A stretch of DNA of 41,772 bases from Antribacter soli (GTDB lineage Bacteria; Actinomycetota; Actinomycetes; Actinomycetales; Cellulomonadaceae). The DNA lies in contig NZ_JAKGSG010000013.1 of the NCBI RefSeq assembly GCF_021568775.1, forward strand, positions 1 through 41,772, given 5' to 3'. Of this stretch, positions 8,001 through 16,455 are shown in pieces; position 1 is the first letter of the stretch, and every line of letters begins with the position of its first letter. The translations under genes and the position numbers were made by a program. The notes under the pieces were generated by a model, which ran no database searches, had not been told where the DNA came from, and worked only from the letters and a program-made list of their open reading frames with translations.

Positions 8001-8303
8001 GCGCGGGACCGGCGGCATGAGAAGCCGCGCCACGCCGCCCGCCACCCCGTACTCGACACGGCCACAACCAGCCCCGGAGACCGCGAGCGTCGCGCCGGGC
8101 AGGAGGGGCGGCAGGCCGACGACGGCGTCGTCCCCGACGGGCACGCCGTCGGCCTCGAGGGGCTGGTGCGCCAGCTCCGGACGGCGCAGGAGCGCGGCAA
8201 GGGCACCACGGAGGTCGCCCAGGCGGGCGCCCGGCCGCAGCAGCAGGTCCTCGTCCGGGTGGAGGGTCACGCGGACGCCGGGCACGGGGTCGGGAGACGT
8301 CAT
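5019..8303 (-). CDS. FtsK/SpoIIIE-type (EccC/EssC-like) membrane ATPase
   Basis: 1094-residue AAA+ ATPase of the FtsK/SpoIIIE superfamily, most like the EccC/EssC motor of type VII secretion. After a beta-rich N-terminal domain come two close hydrophobic segments (about residues 95-150). A first ATPase module has Walker A GTTGSGKSE near residue 557, LVDFKGG just after it, Walker B LVVVIDEF near 655 and ATQRP sensor near 690. The second module, from about 905, has a decayed Walker A (GRVRSGRTT, Arg for Lys) and no acidic Walker B (LVVVDGVE), so it probably binds but does not hydrolyse ATP. A Gly/Pro-rich insert is encoded by short repeats near 7160-7230. No WXG100 substrates, EccB, EccD, EccE or mycosin lie nearby, so its secretion role is unproven. 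Confidence 0.85.
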   Translation of the reverse strand: MTSPDPVPGVRVTLHPDEDLLLRPGARLGDLRGALAALLRRPELAHQPLEADGVPVGDDAVVGLPPLLPGATLAVSGAGCGRVEYGVAGGVARLLMPPVPRDRLGGIALVAAVLPAAGSLGLAAALHQPALALLALVGLVAVVPQVLAARRRSLASRHHSGSGAGTGDGAGAGIGVGEWAGGFRRSRRGRTRPRGPDALMAFAVALHDAPEGAWAAACSAWHDLGGAGGSEGMPGRHLASWPAGGARWLPARLADALVADGSLVINGPAEKARSLARAVVAGLAVRGARVDVAGESIATWEWCRWLPQRAGPRVLVVDDPATPTALAAAADAARAGALVLLCLTTGPGLPRLGGGSGGGGPGVVRSIAGGSGGGPGAGGPGAAGPPVPAWCRAVARVAGDGRVEVRRADGPRLRGRSAGVDAVWAERLGRRLVRAAWVGRSATALVGVGDVRSRGLAPPGGPGSVEEPDPEDPRLPASVSLAALHGLDTPPTAADSPGARSWPHWAPERRATELAERTTTRWAAGSGWAVPLGVGTDGAPVSIDLVADGPHLLVAGTTGSGKSELLQSLILGLALGRSPADLALVLVDFKGGAGLGACGALPHVVGRVTDLEAGLAARALAGLSAELRRRKATLARHGVADVERLPAGVLPRLVVVIDEFRALADDVPDFVPGLLRVAAQGRSLGVHLVLATQRPAGAVGADLRANVTARLALRVVDATESRDVVGSPAAARIPVGLPGRALLQVGAGTPVVLQAACAAVPPRPVPPAVRRAPAWPGHGTGHRPGQGRGAAAPGGKAVSPPGLLRGHVTDGAADPVQQIVDGLRSAAKAADLRPGPAPWLAPLPERVMADDPAVTALATGAARTVRTFPPEATGAASGSVPLALGDLPDEQRRAVVAWNPADGHLAVVGRVRSGRTTALVTLAAEALRRGLRVHALVPARSAGRFGALRAHPGFGTLAGPHDTAAVTALLRSHALGSPTDGSLTDRLTDEPPRTLVVVDGVETLRAALPPALPGQDPLWAALTEGAAFALSADGPSVGGLTARVGPRLVLLGNDRHADAALGAPARFAGAGGPPGRAVWLGPGDPVLCQVFVPG
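7160..7230. repeat. three copies of a 14-bp repeat inside the ATPase gene
   Basis: CACCCGGCCCACCA occurs at 7160-7173, 7175-7188 and 7217-7230. The stretch encodes a Gly/Ala/Pro/Ser-rich linker of the EccC-like ATPase before its first catalytic module. It looks like slippage-driven expansion and is likely to vary between strains. Confidence 0.7.
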
Positions 8304-8349
8304 GCCCCCACGGTGCCGCGCCCGGGGGTGGTGGCGGGCGGACGACGAC

Positions 8350-8384
8350 GGCGCCTGTGCACAGGTCCGCCGTGCACAGGCGCC
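8350..8384 (-). terminator. perfect 13-bp hairpin, terminator of the ABC operon
   Basis: GGCGCCTGTGCAC (8350-8362) and GTGCACAGGCGCC (8372-8384) pair without mismatch around a 9-nt loop. It begins 21 nt past the stop of the permease gene. There is no T-tract, as is usual for high-GC actinobacteria. It also lies 47 bp upstream of the EccC-like gene start. Confidence 0.6.
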
Positions 8385-8404
8385 GCGTCAGCGACGGACG
8401 ACCG

Positions 8405-11020
8405 TCACTCCACCGCGAGCGCCGCCACCGGCGAGGTGCGGGCCGCTGCGCGCGCCGGCACGACCGACGCGAGGAGGCCTGCCACGAGGGCGACGACGAT
8501 CACCACGATGACGTCCGTCCAGGGCACCGCATACTGCACCTCCCCCATGAGGGACAGGGCTGTGGCCGCGCCGGCCCAGCCGTAGACGAGGCCGAGCGCG
8601 ACGCCGAGGACCGCGCCGACGCCGGCGATGAGCATGCCCTCGACCGCGAGCATGCCGCGCAGCTGCTCCTTGCTGAGGCCGATGGCCCGCAGCGTCGCGG
8701 ACTCCCGAGTGCGCTCGATGACGGACAGGGACAGCGTGTTGGTGACGCCGATCAGGGCGATCACGACGGCGACGGCGAGCAGGCCGACGACGATGCCGAG
8801 GATCACGTCCACGACCTGCCGGAACTGCGCGGCCTGGGCGGCCGGCCCCATGACGAGTGCGGAGCCGTCCACCTGACCGACGGCCTGCTGCACGTCGGCG
8901 AGCACCGTCGTGGGGTCATCGCCCCCGCCCAGGTGCGCCCAGACGTCGGTCCAGGTGTCGTCGCCCGCGACGCGGGCGAGGTCGGCGGAGGTGAGCGTGC
9001 GGTTGAGCGGCGCGGAGGCCGTGAGGACCACGCTGAGGTCGATCGAGCCCTCGGGCCCGGTCACGGTGACCGGTTCGCCGGCGGCGACGGACAGCGACTC
9101 GGCAGCCTCCTGGGTGAGCAGGATCGAGCCTTCGGTGAGGCGCTCCGCGTCGTCGGGCGTGTTGACGACGCGGGCGAGCTCCGCGGGGTCGGCCGCCGTG
9201 ACCTCGAGACCCTCCACGTCGCCGACCGTGAGGATCGCGTGGGCCACCTTGGCAGTAGCGGCGACGCCCTCGGTGGCCGCCGTGGCGTCGTGGACGTCCG
9301 CGAGGTACCTCTCGTCGGACGGCGCGACGCTCAGGTCGTAGGGGAACGCTTCGTCGAGCATGACGTCGCCGGACGACCGGGCGCTCGCCGCGCCCGTCGA
9401 CATCATGGTGACGAGGGTGACGCCGATGAGCAGCGCCGTGGACGTGGCGGCCGTGCGGCGCGGGTTGCGCAGCGTGTTCGCCACCGCCAGCCGTGCGGCG
9501 GGGCCGGTGCGGGCCACGAGAGCACCCAGGCCGGCGGCCACGCGCGGCAGCCACAGCACGGAGCTGAGGACGACGCCGAAGAACGACAGCGCACCGCCGA
9601 GCACGCTCGCGACGAGTCCGAACTGGGGACCGCCGTTCATCCCGAGGACGACGCCGAGGCCGAGGGCCGCGAAGCCGCCGAGGGTGCACAGGATCGCGAT
9701 CACGAGACGGGCGCGGCCCGAGCGGGCGCGCAGCGTCGGCGCGTCGGCCGGGCGGAGCGCGGCCAGCGGGGCGACCCGCGTCGCGGCCCGGGCGGGTGCG
9801 AGCGCGGCCAGGACGGTCACGCCGATCCCCACGGCGAACGGCAGCACGACCGACTGCCAGGTCGGCGTGATCGCCCCGGGCAGGGGCACCCCGAGGTCGA
9901 ACGCGGGTGCGACGAGCAGCGCCACCTGGGCGAGGACGCCCCCCGCCAGGATGCCCGCGGCCGAGGCGATCGCGCCGAGCACCGCTGCCTCCAGCAGCAC
10001 GCTGCGGTAGAGCTGGCCGGTCCCGGCGCCGATGCAGCGCAGGAGGGCGAGCGTCCGGGTGCGCTGGGCCACGAGCACCTGGAACGTGTTGGTGATGACC
10101 ATGGCCGCGACGAGCAGCGCGATGGCGGCGAACGTCAGCACGAAGACGAGGAAGACGAGGTTCTGGCCGCCCGTCTGCGCGGCGGTCTGGTCCTCCGCCC
10201 TCTCCTGGGTGGTCTTGACCGCGACGTCTCCGGCGACGGCGGCCGTCGCCGCGTGGATCGCGTCGTCCAGGCCGGCCGGGACCGTGGTGCCCTCCGGGGG
10301 CGTGTCGAGCGCGACGAGCAGCTCGGTCACCAGGTACGGGGAGGGCTCGTCCGCGTTCCAGGCGTCGATCGTGACGGACGTGACCGCCGCCGCGCCGCCA
10401 TAGCCCGCGTACGCGCCGTAGGGGTCGTCGGTGAGGCCGGTCACCTCGAGCTCCTCGGTGACCTCCTCGGGCTCGCCGAGCTCGGCAGCCGGGTCCTCGG
10501 ACCGGCTGTCGGCCCAGCCCTCGGGATACACGGTGCGCCGGAGGGTCACCGTGTCGCCGATCCCGGCGCCGAGCCGCTCGGCGACCTTCGTCGTCAGGGC
10601 GACCTCGTCGCCGGAGGCGGGCCACGCGCCGTCGGTCAGCTCGAGCGGCGAGAGACGTGGCTCCACCGGCACCGGCGCGAAGGCCAGGTAGCCGCCCTTG
10701 CCGCCGTTTCGCAGGTCGCCGTAGTAGCCCACGACGGGCTGGACGGCGGCGACGCCGTCGACGGCGGCGACCTTCTCGACGGTCTCGGCGTCGAAGGCGG
10801 CGAGACCCTGGTCGTCGTCGACGGAGACGACGACGTCGGCCCCGGCGTACGACGCCGCCACCATGTCGTACGTGGTCCTGGTGATGACGCCGCCCGCGAG
10901 CAGCGTCACCGTGACGAACGCCGTGCCGATCGCGATCGCGACGCCCGCGGCGGTGAGCCGCCCGACGCTGCGCCGCATCTGCCCCAGCGTGAGACGCGCG
11001 GTGGGGTAGGACGTGGGCAT
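8405..11020 (-). CDS. FtsX-type ABC transporter permease
   Basis: 871-residue permease of the MacB/FtsX/LolC class, which acts by mechanotransmission at the membrane, typically exporting antibiotics, peptides or lipoproteins or sensing cell-wall stress. The layout is a first hydrophobic segment (about residues 20-45), a large extracellular domain, an FtsX core of three segments (about 280-430), a hydrophobic middle pair (about 450-510), a second extracellular domain, and a second FtsX core (about 730-870). Duplicated FtsX domains of this length are usual in actinobacteria. The start overlaps the stop of the ATPase gene by one base (TGATG), so the two are translationally coupled. Confidence 0.9.
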   Translation of the reverse strand: MPTSYPTARLTLGQMRRSVGRLTAAGVAIAIGTAFVTVTLLAGGVITRTTYDMVAASYAGADVVVSVDDDQGLAAFDAETVEKVAAVDGVAAVQPVVGYYGDLRNGGKGGYLAFAPVPVEPRLSPLELTDGAWPASGDEVALTTKVAERLGAGIGDTVTLRRTVYPEGWADSRSEDPAAELGEPEEVTEELEVTGLTDDPYGAYAGYGGAAAVTSVTIDAWNADEPSPYLVTELLVALDTPPEGTTVPAGLDDAIHAATAAVAGDVAVKTTQERAEDQTAAQTGGQNLVFLVFVLTFAAIALLVAAMVITNTFQVLVAQRTRTLALLRCIGAGTGQLYRSVLLEAAVLGAIASAAGILAGGVLAQVALLVAPAFDLGVPLPGAITPTWQSVVLPFAVGIGVTVLAALAPARAATRVAPLAALRPADAPTLRARSGRARLVIAILCTLGGFAALGLGVVLGMNGGPQFGLVASVLGGALSFFGVVLSSVLWLPRVAAGLGALVARTGPAARLAVANTLRNPRRTAATSTALLIGVTLVTMMSTGAASARSSGDVMLDEAFPYDLSVAPSDERYLADVHDATAATEGVAATAKVAHAILTVGDVEGLEVTAADPAELARVVNTPDDAERLTEGSILLTQEAAESLSVAAGEPVTVTGPEGSIDLSVVLTASAPLNRTLTSADLARVAGDDTWTDVWAHLGGGDDPTTVLADVQQAVGQVDGSALVMGPAAQAAQFRQVVDVILGIVVGLLAVAVVIALIGVTNTLSLSVIERTRESATLRAIGLSKEQLRGMLAVEGMLIAGVGAVLGVALGLVYGWAGAATALSLMGEVQYAVPWTDVIVVIVVALVAGLLASVVPARAAARTSPVAALAVE

Positions 11021-11811
11021 CAGGCCACCGGACCCGTCTGCACGGCCGGCTCGAGCGTGCGCAGGGCGTCGAGGCCCGCGAGCGCCGACTCCGGCGTCGG
11101 GTCGGTGATGTCGCCGGCGATACGGCCGTCCGCGATGAGGACGACGCGGTCCGCGTAGGCCGCGGCCGACGGGTCGTGCGTGACCATGATGATGGTGCGG
11201 CCCAGCTCGCGGACGGAGCGGCGCAGGAACGACAGCACCTCGGCCCCTGAGCGGGAGTCGAGGTTGCCCGTCGGCTCATCGGCGAAGACGACGTCGGGCT
11301 GCGCGATCAGGGCGCGGGCGATCGCGACGCGCTGCTGCTGCCCGCCCGACAGCTCCGCCGGCCGGTGGCTCAGCCGCTGCTCGAGCCCCAGCGTCGAGAC
11401 CAGGGTGGCGAGCCACTCCGGGTCCACGCTGCCGCCTGCCAGCTCTACCGGCAGCGTGATGTTCTGCTCGGCCGTGAACATCGGCAGCAGGTTGAACTGC
11501 TGGAACACGAAGCCGACGCGGTCGCGGCGCAGGCGGGTCAGCTCCCGGTCGCCGAGCCGCGTGATGTCGGTGGTGCCCAGGAACGCCTGACCGCTCGTGG
11601 CCGTGTCCAGGCCGGCGAGGAGGTGCATGAGGGTCGACTTGCCGGAGCCGGACGGCCCCATGATCGCGGTGAACTGCCCGGCCGCGAAGTCGACGTCGAC
11701 GCCCGCGAGGGCGTGCACAGCCGCCTCGCCGGTGCCGTAGGTCTTGGTCAGGGAGCGGGCTCGGACTGCGGGCGACGACGACCCGACGGGTAGGTACACG
11801 GTGGTGTCCAC
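11020..11811 (-). CDS. ABC transporter ATP-binding protein (LolD/MacB type)
   Basis: 263-residue ATPase partner of the following FtsX-type permease. Walker A GPSGSGKST is at 52-60, the Q-loop at about 104, signature LSGGQQQR at 154-161, Walker B VVFADEP with D178, and the switch His in VTHDPS near 215. It begins at GTG 11811 with GGAGAAA about 7 nt upstream. The 273-bp region before it contains a tandem 61-bp duplication. The two-component genes upstream run the same way and are probably its regulators, an arrangement common for NarL-type systems paired with ABC exporters in actinobacteria. Confidence 0.93.
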   Translation of the reverse strand: MDTTVYLPVGSSSPAVRARSLTKTYGTGEAAVHALAGVDVDFAAGQFTAIMGPSGSGKSTLMHLLAGLDTATSGQAFLGTTDITRLGDRELTRLRRDRVGFVFQQFNLLPMFTAEQNITLPVELAGGSVDPEWLATLVSTLGLEQRLSHRPAELSGGQQQRVAIARALIAQPDVVFADEPTGNLDSRSGAEVLSFLRRSVRELGRTIIMVTHDPSAAAYADRVVLIADGRIAGDITDPTPESALAGLDALRTLEPAVQTGPVA

Positions 11812-11831
11812 GGGGGTTTCTCCAGGTCTGG

Positions 11832-11962
11832 GGATCTGACGCTTGCCTCCCGCGAGGGTCCAGGCGAACCGTGGCCGGGCGGAAGCCGAGAAGGATCTGA
11901 CGCTTGCCTCCCGCGAGGGTCCAGGCGAACCGTGGCCGGGCGGAAGCCGAGAAGGATCTGAC
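11832..11962. repeat. 61-bp tandem duplication in the ABC operon leader
   Basis: Two exact 61-bp copies start at 11832 and 11893 (each opening GGATCTGACGC), and a third partial copy of 9 bp starts at 11954. Each contains a CCTC-N4-GAGG dyad. They lie 21 to 151 bp upstream of the ABC ATPase start codon, in its promoter or leader, so copy number could alter regulator binding or spacing. Confidence 0.9.
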
Positions 11963-12084
11963 GGTGCCGACGCTACGGAGCGCGGGTCGCCGGCGCGTCC
12001 CGCTCCGGGCTGGTCCTGCGGTGCAGGGGCGTCATCCCCGGGTCGTACGTCCCCCTGAGCCTCCCCGCACGGCCTCGGGGCGGG
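11963..12084. other. intergenic rest between ABC operon and NarL regulator
   Basis: No gene is seen. A TAGCGT -10-like hexamer for the minus strand lies at 11975-11970, without a clear -35. CCCCG (12063-12067) and CGGGG (12076-12080) form a weak hairpin after the regulator's stop codon. GTCATCCCCGGGTCGTAC (12031-12048) is an imperfect dyad that could be a binding site for the adjacent regulator; this is a guess. Confidence 0.3.
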
Positions 12085-12816
12085 TCACGCTCCCGGACGG
12101 ACGAGCCCCGCCTCGTACGCGGTCACGACCGCCTGCACGCGGTCCCGTGCCCCCAGCTTGGCCAGGATGCGTCCGACGTGCGTCTTCACGGTCGCCTCCG
12201 CGACGTACAGCTCGCCCGCGATCTCGCCGTTGGAGCGCCCGCGCGCCATGAGGACCAGCACCTCGCGCTCGCGCTCGGTCAGGGCGGAGAGGGCAGCGTG
12301 CGCGGTCGCCAGGGCCGGGTCCTCGGCCGGCAGGGCGGTGACGAGGTGCTCGAGCAGGCGCCGGGTGGACGACGGCGCGATCACGGCGTCGCCGCGGTGC
12401 ACGGTCCGGATCGCGGCGAGCAGGTCCTCAGGCTCGGCGTCCTTGAGCAGGAAGCCGCTGGCGCCGGCCCGGATCGCGTCCAGGACGTACTCGTCCAGGT
12501 CGAACGTGGTGAGCACGATCACGCGGGGCGCGTCGCCCGACGGCGGGGGTGTCGCCCCGCCGAGCAGCCGCGCCGTGGCCGAGAGCCCGTCCAGGTGAGG
12601 CATGCGGACGTCCATGAGCACGACGTCGGCGCGCAGGCCGTCGGACGGGCCAGAGGTGGCGAGCAGCTGCAGCGCCTGGAGCCCGTCGCCCGCCTCGCCG
12701 ACGACCTCCAGGTCGGGCTGCGAGTCGATGACCATGCGCAGGCCAGCGCGCACGAGCGGCTGGTCGTCGACGAGCGCGACCCGGATCGCGGGGCGGGTGG
12801 TGGTGTCGGTGGTCAT
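12085..12816 (-). CDS. NarL/LuxR-family response regulator
   Basis: 243-residue two-component regulator. The receiver domain has the acidic pair D17-D18, phosphoacceptor D69 in VVLMDVRMP and the conserved Lys in FLLKDAEP. The C-terminal LuxR-type helix-turn-helix carries [18 protein letters not shown] and the recognition helix [12 protein letters not shown]. Its start overlaps the stop of the kinase gene (ATGA), so the pair is coupled. It probably controls the ABC transporter operon downstream on the same strand. Confidence 0.95.
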   Translation of the reverse strand: MTTDTTTRPAIRVALVDDQPLVRAGLRMVIDSQPDLEVVGEAGDGLQALQLLATSGPSDGLRADVVLMDVRMPHLDGLSATARLLGGATPPPSGDAPRVIVLTTFDLDEYVLDAIRAGASGFLLKDAEPEDLLAAIRTVHRGDAVIAPSSTRRLLEHLVTALPAEDPALATAHAALSALTEREREVLVLMARGRSNGEIAGELYVAEATVKTHVGRILAKLGARDRVQAVVTAYEAGLVRPGA

Positions 12817-14252
12817 GGCTCCTCGGTGGGCCCGGGGACGGCGGGCACGGGCTCGTCGGCGGCTGCGGGATCGTCGATCATGACGGGCGGCACCGGCACG
12901 GCGAAGCGCACCCGGAACCCGCCGCCCGGGCGGGGGCCCGCGACGAGGGTCCCGCCGAACAGCGCGGCGCGCTCCTGCATGCCCCGCAGACCGTACCCCG
13001 GCGTCGCGGCGCGGGCGCCGCCGTCGGGATCGTCGCGCCCGGCACCGCCGTCGGCGGCGAGCCCGCGCCCGTCGTCGTCGACGCGCAGCTCGACCTCCCG
13101 CTCGCCCCAGCCCAGAAGGACGCCGACGCGCGGCTCGGGCCCGGCGTGCTTGAGCACGTTCGTCAGGGCCTCCTGGCAGATGCGGTACAGCGTCAGGCCG
13201 ACCCCGGGCGGCAGGCTCCGCTCCGCCCCCACCCGGGTGAGGGAGACGCGTGCCCCGCTCGCGCGCACCTGGTCCACCAGGGCGGCGATCTCGGTCACGT
13301 CCGGCTGGGGCGCCAGCGGCGCCGGGCCGGCGTCCGTACCGCCTCGGGTGCCCGACGGCGGTCGCCCGCCGTCCGCCGTCGTCGCCGGCGGAGAAGGTGC
13401 CGCCGTCGACGGGCTGGACGCGGCAGGCTCGCCGCCCACAGGGAGGGGGAGAGGGAGCGGGCGGTGGGCCGGCGGGCTCGGCGTCTCCTGCCGCAGGACG
13501 CCGAGGAGCCGGCGCATGTCGGCGAGGGCCGCCCGGCCGGTCTCGGCGATCGTGCCGAGCGCTCGGCTCGCCGCCTCGGGGTCGTTCGCCGCGGCGTACC
13601 GGCCGCCGTCGGCCTGGGCGATGACGACGGACAGCGAGTGCGCCACGATGTCGTGCATCTCGCGGGCGATGCGGGCGCGCTCGGCCGCCGTCGCGATCTG
13701 CGCCTGCTGGTCGCGCTCGATCTCCAGGCGGACGGCGCGCTCCTGCATCGCGACGAGCATGGTGCGGCGTGAGCGGCGGACGAGAGCGAAGGCGAACACG
13801 GCGAGGAAGACGAGGATCGCGAAGATCGTGGACGGCACGGCCTCGAACCAGGTGTCGCCGGACATGCGGCCCACGAGCACGCCCATGAGGACCGAGCCGC
13901 CGAGCGCCGCACCGGCGCACGTGAGGTACGCCCAGCGGGGGCCGTAGACCGTCAGGGTGTACAGGGCGCCGGCGACGAAGAGGTCGGCGGGCAGGATCGC
14001 CGGGTATCCGCTGATCATGTGGGCGAGGACGACGGCGTACACCGCCAGCGTGGAGTGGACCGGCCGCAGCCGCGCCCAGGGCAGAGGCGCGAGGACCGCC
14101 AGTGACCACAGGGCTGTGGGCACGCCGACCCCGTAGCCCGTCATGCTGCTCGCGAGGGGCACGGTCAGCAGCGCGGCGAGCACCGTGCCCCCGAGATCAA
14201 CGAGGAACCGGTGGTCCTCCTGCCACCGCGTCAGCCGTTCGTACCAACCCAT
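12813..14252 (-). CDS. NarL-type sensor histidine kinase
   Basis: 479-residue kinase with an N-terminal block of hydrophobic segments (about residues 18-165) and no sizeable extracellular sensor, as in intramembrane-sensing kinases. The HisKA_3 segment has [12 protein letters not shown] with phosphoacceptor H200. A Pro/Ala/Ser-rich linker follows (about 255-310), then a HATPase_c domain with DDDGRG and [10 protein letters not shown]. An upstream in-frame ATG at 14321 exists, but ATG 14252 is preferred: a TACCCT hexamer ends 7 nt before it and the product then begins MGWYERL directly before the first membrane segment. It is the partner of the NarL regulator that overlaps its end. Confidence 0.92.
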   Translation of the reverse strand: MGWYERLTRWQEDHRFLVDLGGTVLAALLTVPLASSMTGYGVGVPTALWSLAVLAPLPWARLRPVHSTLAVYAVVLAHMISGYPAILPADLFVAGALYTLTVYGPRWAYLTCAGAALGGSVLMGVLVGRMSGDTWFEAVPSTIFAILVFLAVFAFALVRRSRRTMLVAMQERAVRLEIERDQQAQIATAAERARIAREMHDIVAHSLSVVIAQADGGRYAAANDPEAASRALGTIAETGRAALADMRRLLGVLRQETPSPPAHRPLPLPLPVGGEPAASSPSTAAPSPPATTADGGRPPSGTRGGTDAGPAPLAPQPDVTEIAALVDQVRASGARVSLTRVGAERSLPPGVGLTLYRICQEALTNVLKHAGPEPRVGVLLGWGEREVELRVDDDGRGLAADGGAGRDDPDGGARAATPGYGLRGMQERAALFGGTLVAGPRPGGGFRVRFAVPVPPVMIDDPAAADEPVPAVPGPTEEP

Positions 14253-14259
14253 GCGGGCC

Positions 14260-14265
14260 AGGGTA
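14260..14265 (-). promoter_or_regulatory. -10 element of the NarL-type kinase operon (probably leaderless)
   Basis: TACCCT on the minus strand is followed by 7 nt and then the ATG at 14252. No ribosome-binding site precedes the ATG. No -35 is evident. Confidence 0.4.
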
Positions 14266-14391
14266 GGTGCCGTGATTGCGCCTTCGCGTCCTCCCGTGGT
14301 AGCACTCTCCTCGTACCCCAATCACCCGAATGGATTCGGGAGGGGCAAACCGACACGGCTCTGGGATGGCGCTGCAACGTGTGGAATGCCC

Positions 14392-14397
14392 TAGCAT
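14392..14397 (+). promoter_or_regulatory. -10 element of the OmpR-type operon (probably leaderless)
   Basis: TAGCAT ends 6 nt before the ATG at 14404. GGGGGA directly abuts the ATG, too close to act as a ribosome-binding site, so a leaderless mRNA is likely. Confidence 0.45.
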
Positions 14398-14403
14398 GGG
14401 GGA

Positions 14404-15087
14404 ATGACTCACGTACTCCTAGCCGAGGACGACCCGGCCATTGCCGAGCCGTTGGCACGCGCGCTCACCCGTGAGGGTTACGACGTCGTCGTGCAAGGAA
14501 CCGGCAAAGGTGCGATCGAGAGCGCGAGCGGGGCGGATATCGTCGTCCTGGACCTTGGTCTGCCGGACATGGACGGGCTCGACGTGGCGCGAGAGATCCG
14601 GAGCAGCGGCCTGACCGTACCGGTCCTGGTGCTCACGGCGCGCGCCGACGAGGTCGACCTGGTCGTCGGCCTCGACGCCGGTGCCGACGACTACGTCACG
14701 AAGCCGTTCCGGCTTGCCGAGCTGCTCGCACGCGTTCGGGCGCTCCTGCGCCGCTCGCACGGCGAGACCGGCGAGGAGGAGGAGCTGCACGCCCAGGACG
14801 TGCGCGTGGACGTCGCTGCCCACCGCGCCTTCCAGGGCGACCGCGAGCTGCACCTGACCACCAAGGAGTTCGACCTCCTACGCGTCCTCGTCGCCAACGC
14901 CGGCTCCGTCGTCGTGCGCGACACCCTGATGCGTGACGTGTGGGGCTCGGACCCGGTGGGCTCGACCAAGACGCTCGACATGCACGTGTCGTGGCTGCGC
15001 CGCAAGCTCGGCGACGACGCCAACGCTCCGCGCTACGTCTCGACGGTGCGCGGTCTGGGCTTCCGGTTCGAGATCGGGGCGAGCTAG
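14404..15087 (+). CDS. OmpR/PhoB-family response regulator
   Basis: 227-residue regulator with a receiver domain (acidic D9-D10, phosphoacceptor D50 in VVLDLGLPD, T78, and K100 in YVTKPFR) and a C-terminal winged helix ending in DMHVSWLRRKLGDD and the RYVSTVRGLGFRFE wing. It lies 4 bp before the kinase gene, forming a two-gene operon. Its position just upstream of the purK/purE and deoxysugar genes recalls other actinobacteria, but the regulated genes cannot be read from sequence. Confidence 0.95.
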   Translation: MTHVLLAEDDPAIAEPLARALTREGYDVVVQGTGKGAIESASGADIVVLDLGLPDMDGLDVAREIRSSGLTVPVLVLTARADEVDLVVGLDAGADDYVTKPFRLAELLARVRALLRRSHGETGEEEELHAQDVRVDVAAHRAFQGDRELHLTTKEFDLLRVLVANAGSVVVRDTLMRDVWGSDPVGSTKTLDMHVSWLRRKLGDDANAPRYVSTVRGLGFRFEIGAS

Positions 15088-15091
15088 CCGC

Positions 15092-16441
15092 ATGCGTGAG
15101 CGGCTTCGGGCGGCCACGCTCTGGGCGGTCCTCGTCGCGGTGATCCTCCTCGGCGTGCCGACGACGATCTTCGGCGCGCGCTACATCTACGGCGAGGAGG
15201 TCCAGCGGATCGCCGACCGGGCCACGGAGCTGTCCGTGACCTTGGAACGCCTCTACCAGGCGGACCGCGAGATCTCGCAGGAGACCCTCGACAACGCAGC
15301 CGAGGGCCTGTCCACCGACATCCCGGCGCACGTGCTCATCAGCCTGCCGACGGGCGAGGAGCTCACGGCCGGCGAGCCGGTCGACGGCCCGCGCATCGAT
15401 GCGGGCCCGCCCGGCGGCGTGACGGAGAGCCGGATCTCCGTGACCCTCGCCGTGTCGGCCTGGCCGGCGTGGATCAAGGCGGCGAACGCCATGTTCCTCG
15501 TGCTCCTGGCCAGCATCGCGGCGTTCGTCGCGGGCGCGATCGTCGCCGTCATCCAGTCCAACCGCCTTGCCGAGCCGTTCGTGTACCTCGCGGCGTCCGC
15601 GGAGCTGCTCGGTGCCGGGCAGGTCCGGCCACGCCTCGAGCCGTCGGGCGTCGAGGAGATCGACCTCGTCGCGGCCGAGCTGGCCCGCAGCTCCGACCGG
15701 CTGGCCGGCCGGCTCGCCGTGGAGCGCCAGTTCACCGCGGACGCGTCGCACCAGCTCCGCACCCCGCTGACGGCCCTGACGATGCGCCTGGAAGAGATCA
15801 CCCTCACGTCCTCCGAGCCGGACGTGCAGGAGGAGGCGCGCATCTCCCTCGAGCAGGTCGAGCGCCTCGTCGGCGTGGTCGACGACCTGCTCGCCCGCTC
15901 GCGCAAGGCGCAGGGCGGCACCACCGAGACGGTCGAGCTCGGGGTGATCTTCCGTCAGCAGGAGGAGGAGTGGCGGCCCACGTTCGAGCGGGAGGGGCGC
16001 GGCCTCGCCGTGGAGGTCCCGGCCGAGGGACTCGACGTGCTCGCCACCCCGGGCGCCCTGGCGCAGGTGCTGTCCACCCTCCTGGAGAACTCGCTCAAGC
16101 ACGGCGCGGGCACGACGACGATGCGCGCGCGGCTCTCCGGCACCACCGGGGCCGTGGCGATCGAGGTGACCGACGAGGGCGAGGGCGTGCCCGAGGAGCT
16201 CGCGGGCCAGATCTTCGAACGTGGCGTCACCTCGGGCGCCGGTACCGGCCTCGGTCTGGCACTGGCCCGGGACCTGGTCACCGCCGACGGCGGACGGCTC
16301 GAGCTCTCCCAGCGCACACCGCCGGTGTTCTCCGTGTTCCTGGCGGGGGTGCCGAAGTCGTACGACCCGCGTGTCCTGCTCCCCGAGGGCTCGGTCGTGT
16401 CCTCCGAACGCCGCCGCAAGGGTCGCCGCTCGCGATCGTGA
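15092..16441 (+). CDS. sensor histidine kinase, partner of the OmpR-type regulator
   Basis: 449-residue membrane kinase. TM1 is at about 8-30, the extracellular sensor at about 31-127, TM2 at about 128-155, followed by a short HAMP-like linker. HisKA carries FTADASHQLRTPL with phosphoacceptor H220, and HATPase_c has ENSLKHG, DEGEGVP and GTGLGLAL. A longer in-frame reading upstream is rejected because it would overlap the regulator gene; ATG 15092 follows its stop by 4 nt. An Arg/Ser-rich tail ends the protein. The ligand is unknown. Confidence 0.93.
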   Translation: MRERLRAATLWAVLVAVILLGVPTTIFGARYIYGEEVQRIADRATELSVTLERLYQADREISQETLDNAAEGLSTDIPAHVLISLPTGEELTAGEPVDGPRIDAGPPGGVTESRISVTLAVSAWPAWIKAANAMFLVLLASIAAFVAGAIVAVIQSNRLAEPFVYLAASAELLGAGQVRPRLEPSGVEEIDLVAAELARSSDRLAGRLAVERQFTADASHQLRTPLTALTMRLEEITLTSSEPDVQEEARISLEQVERLVGVVDDLLARSRKAQGGTTETVELGVIFRQQEEEWRPTFEREGRGLAVEVPAEGLDVLATPGALAQVLSTLLENSLKHGAGTTTMRARLSGTTGAVAIEVTDEGEGVPEELAGQIFERGVTSGAGTGLGLALARDLVTADGGRLELSQRTPPVFSVFLAGVPKSYDPRVLLPEGSVVSSERRRKGRRSRS

Positions 16442-16455
16442 GAGGATCGGGTCCC

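Noticed and set aside
8357-11158. 933-residue reading frame on the plus strand
   Set aside because: Antisense to the FtsX-type permease; no recognisable domain and highly biased composition.
14509-14520. Possible early internal start for the OmpR-type regulator
   Set aside because: It would remove the conserved acidic residues of the receiver domain near the N-terminus.
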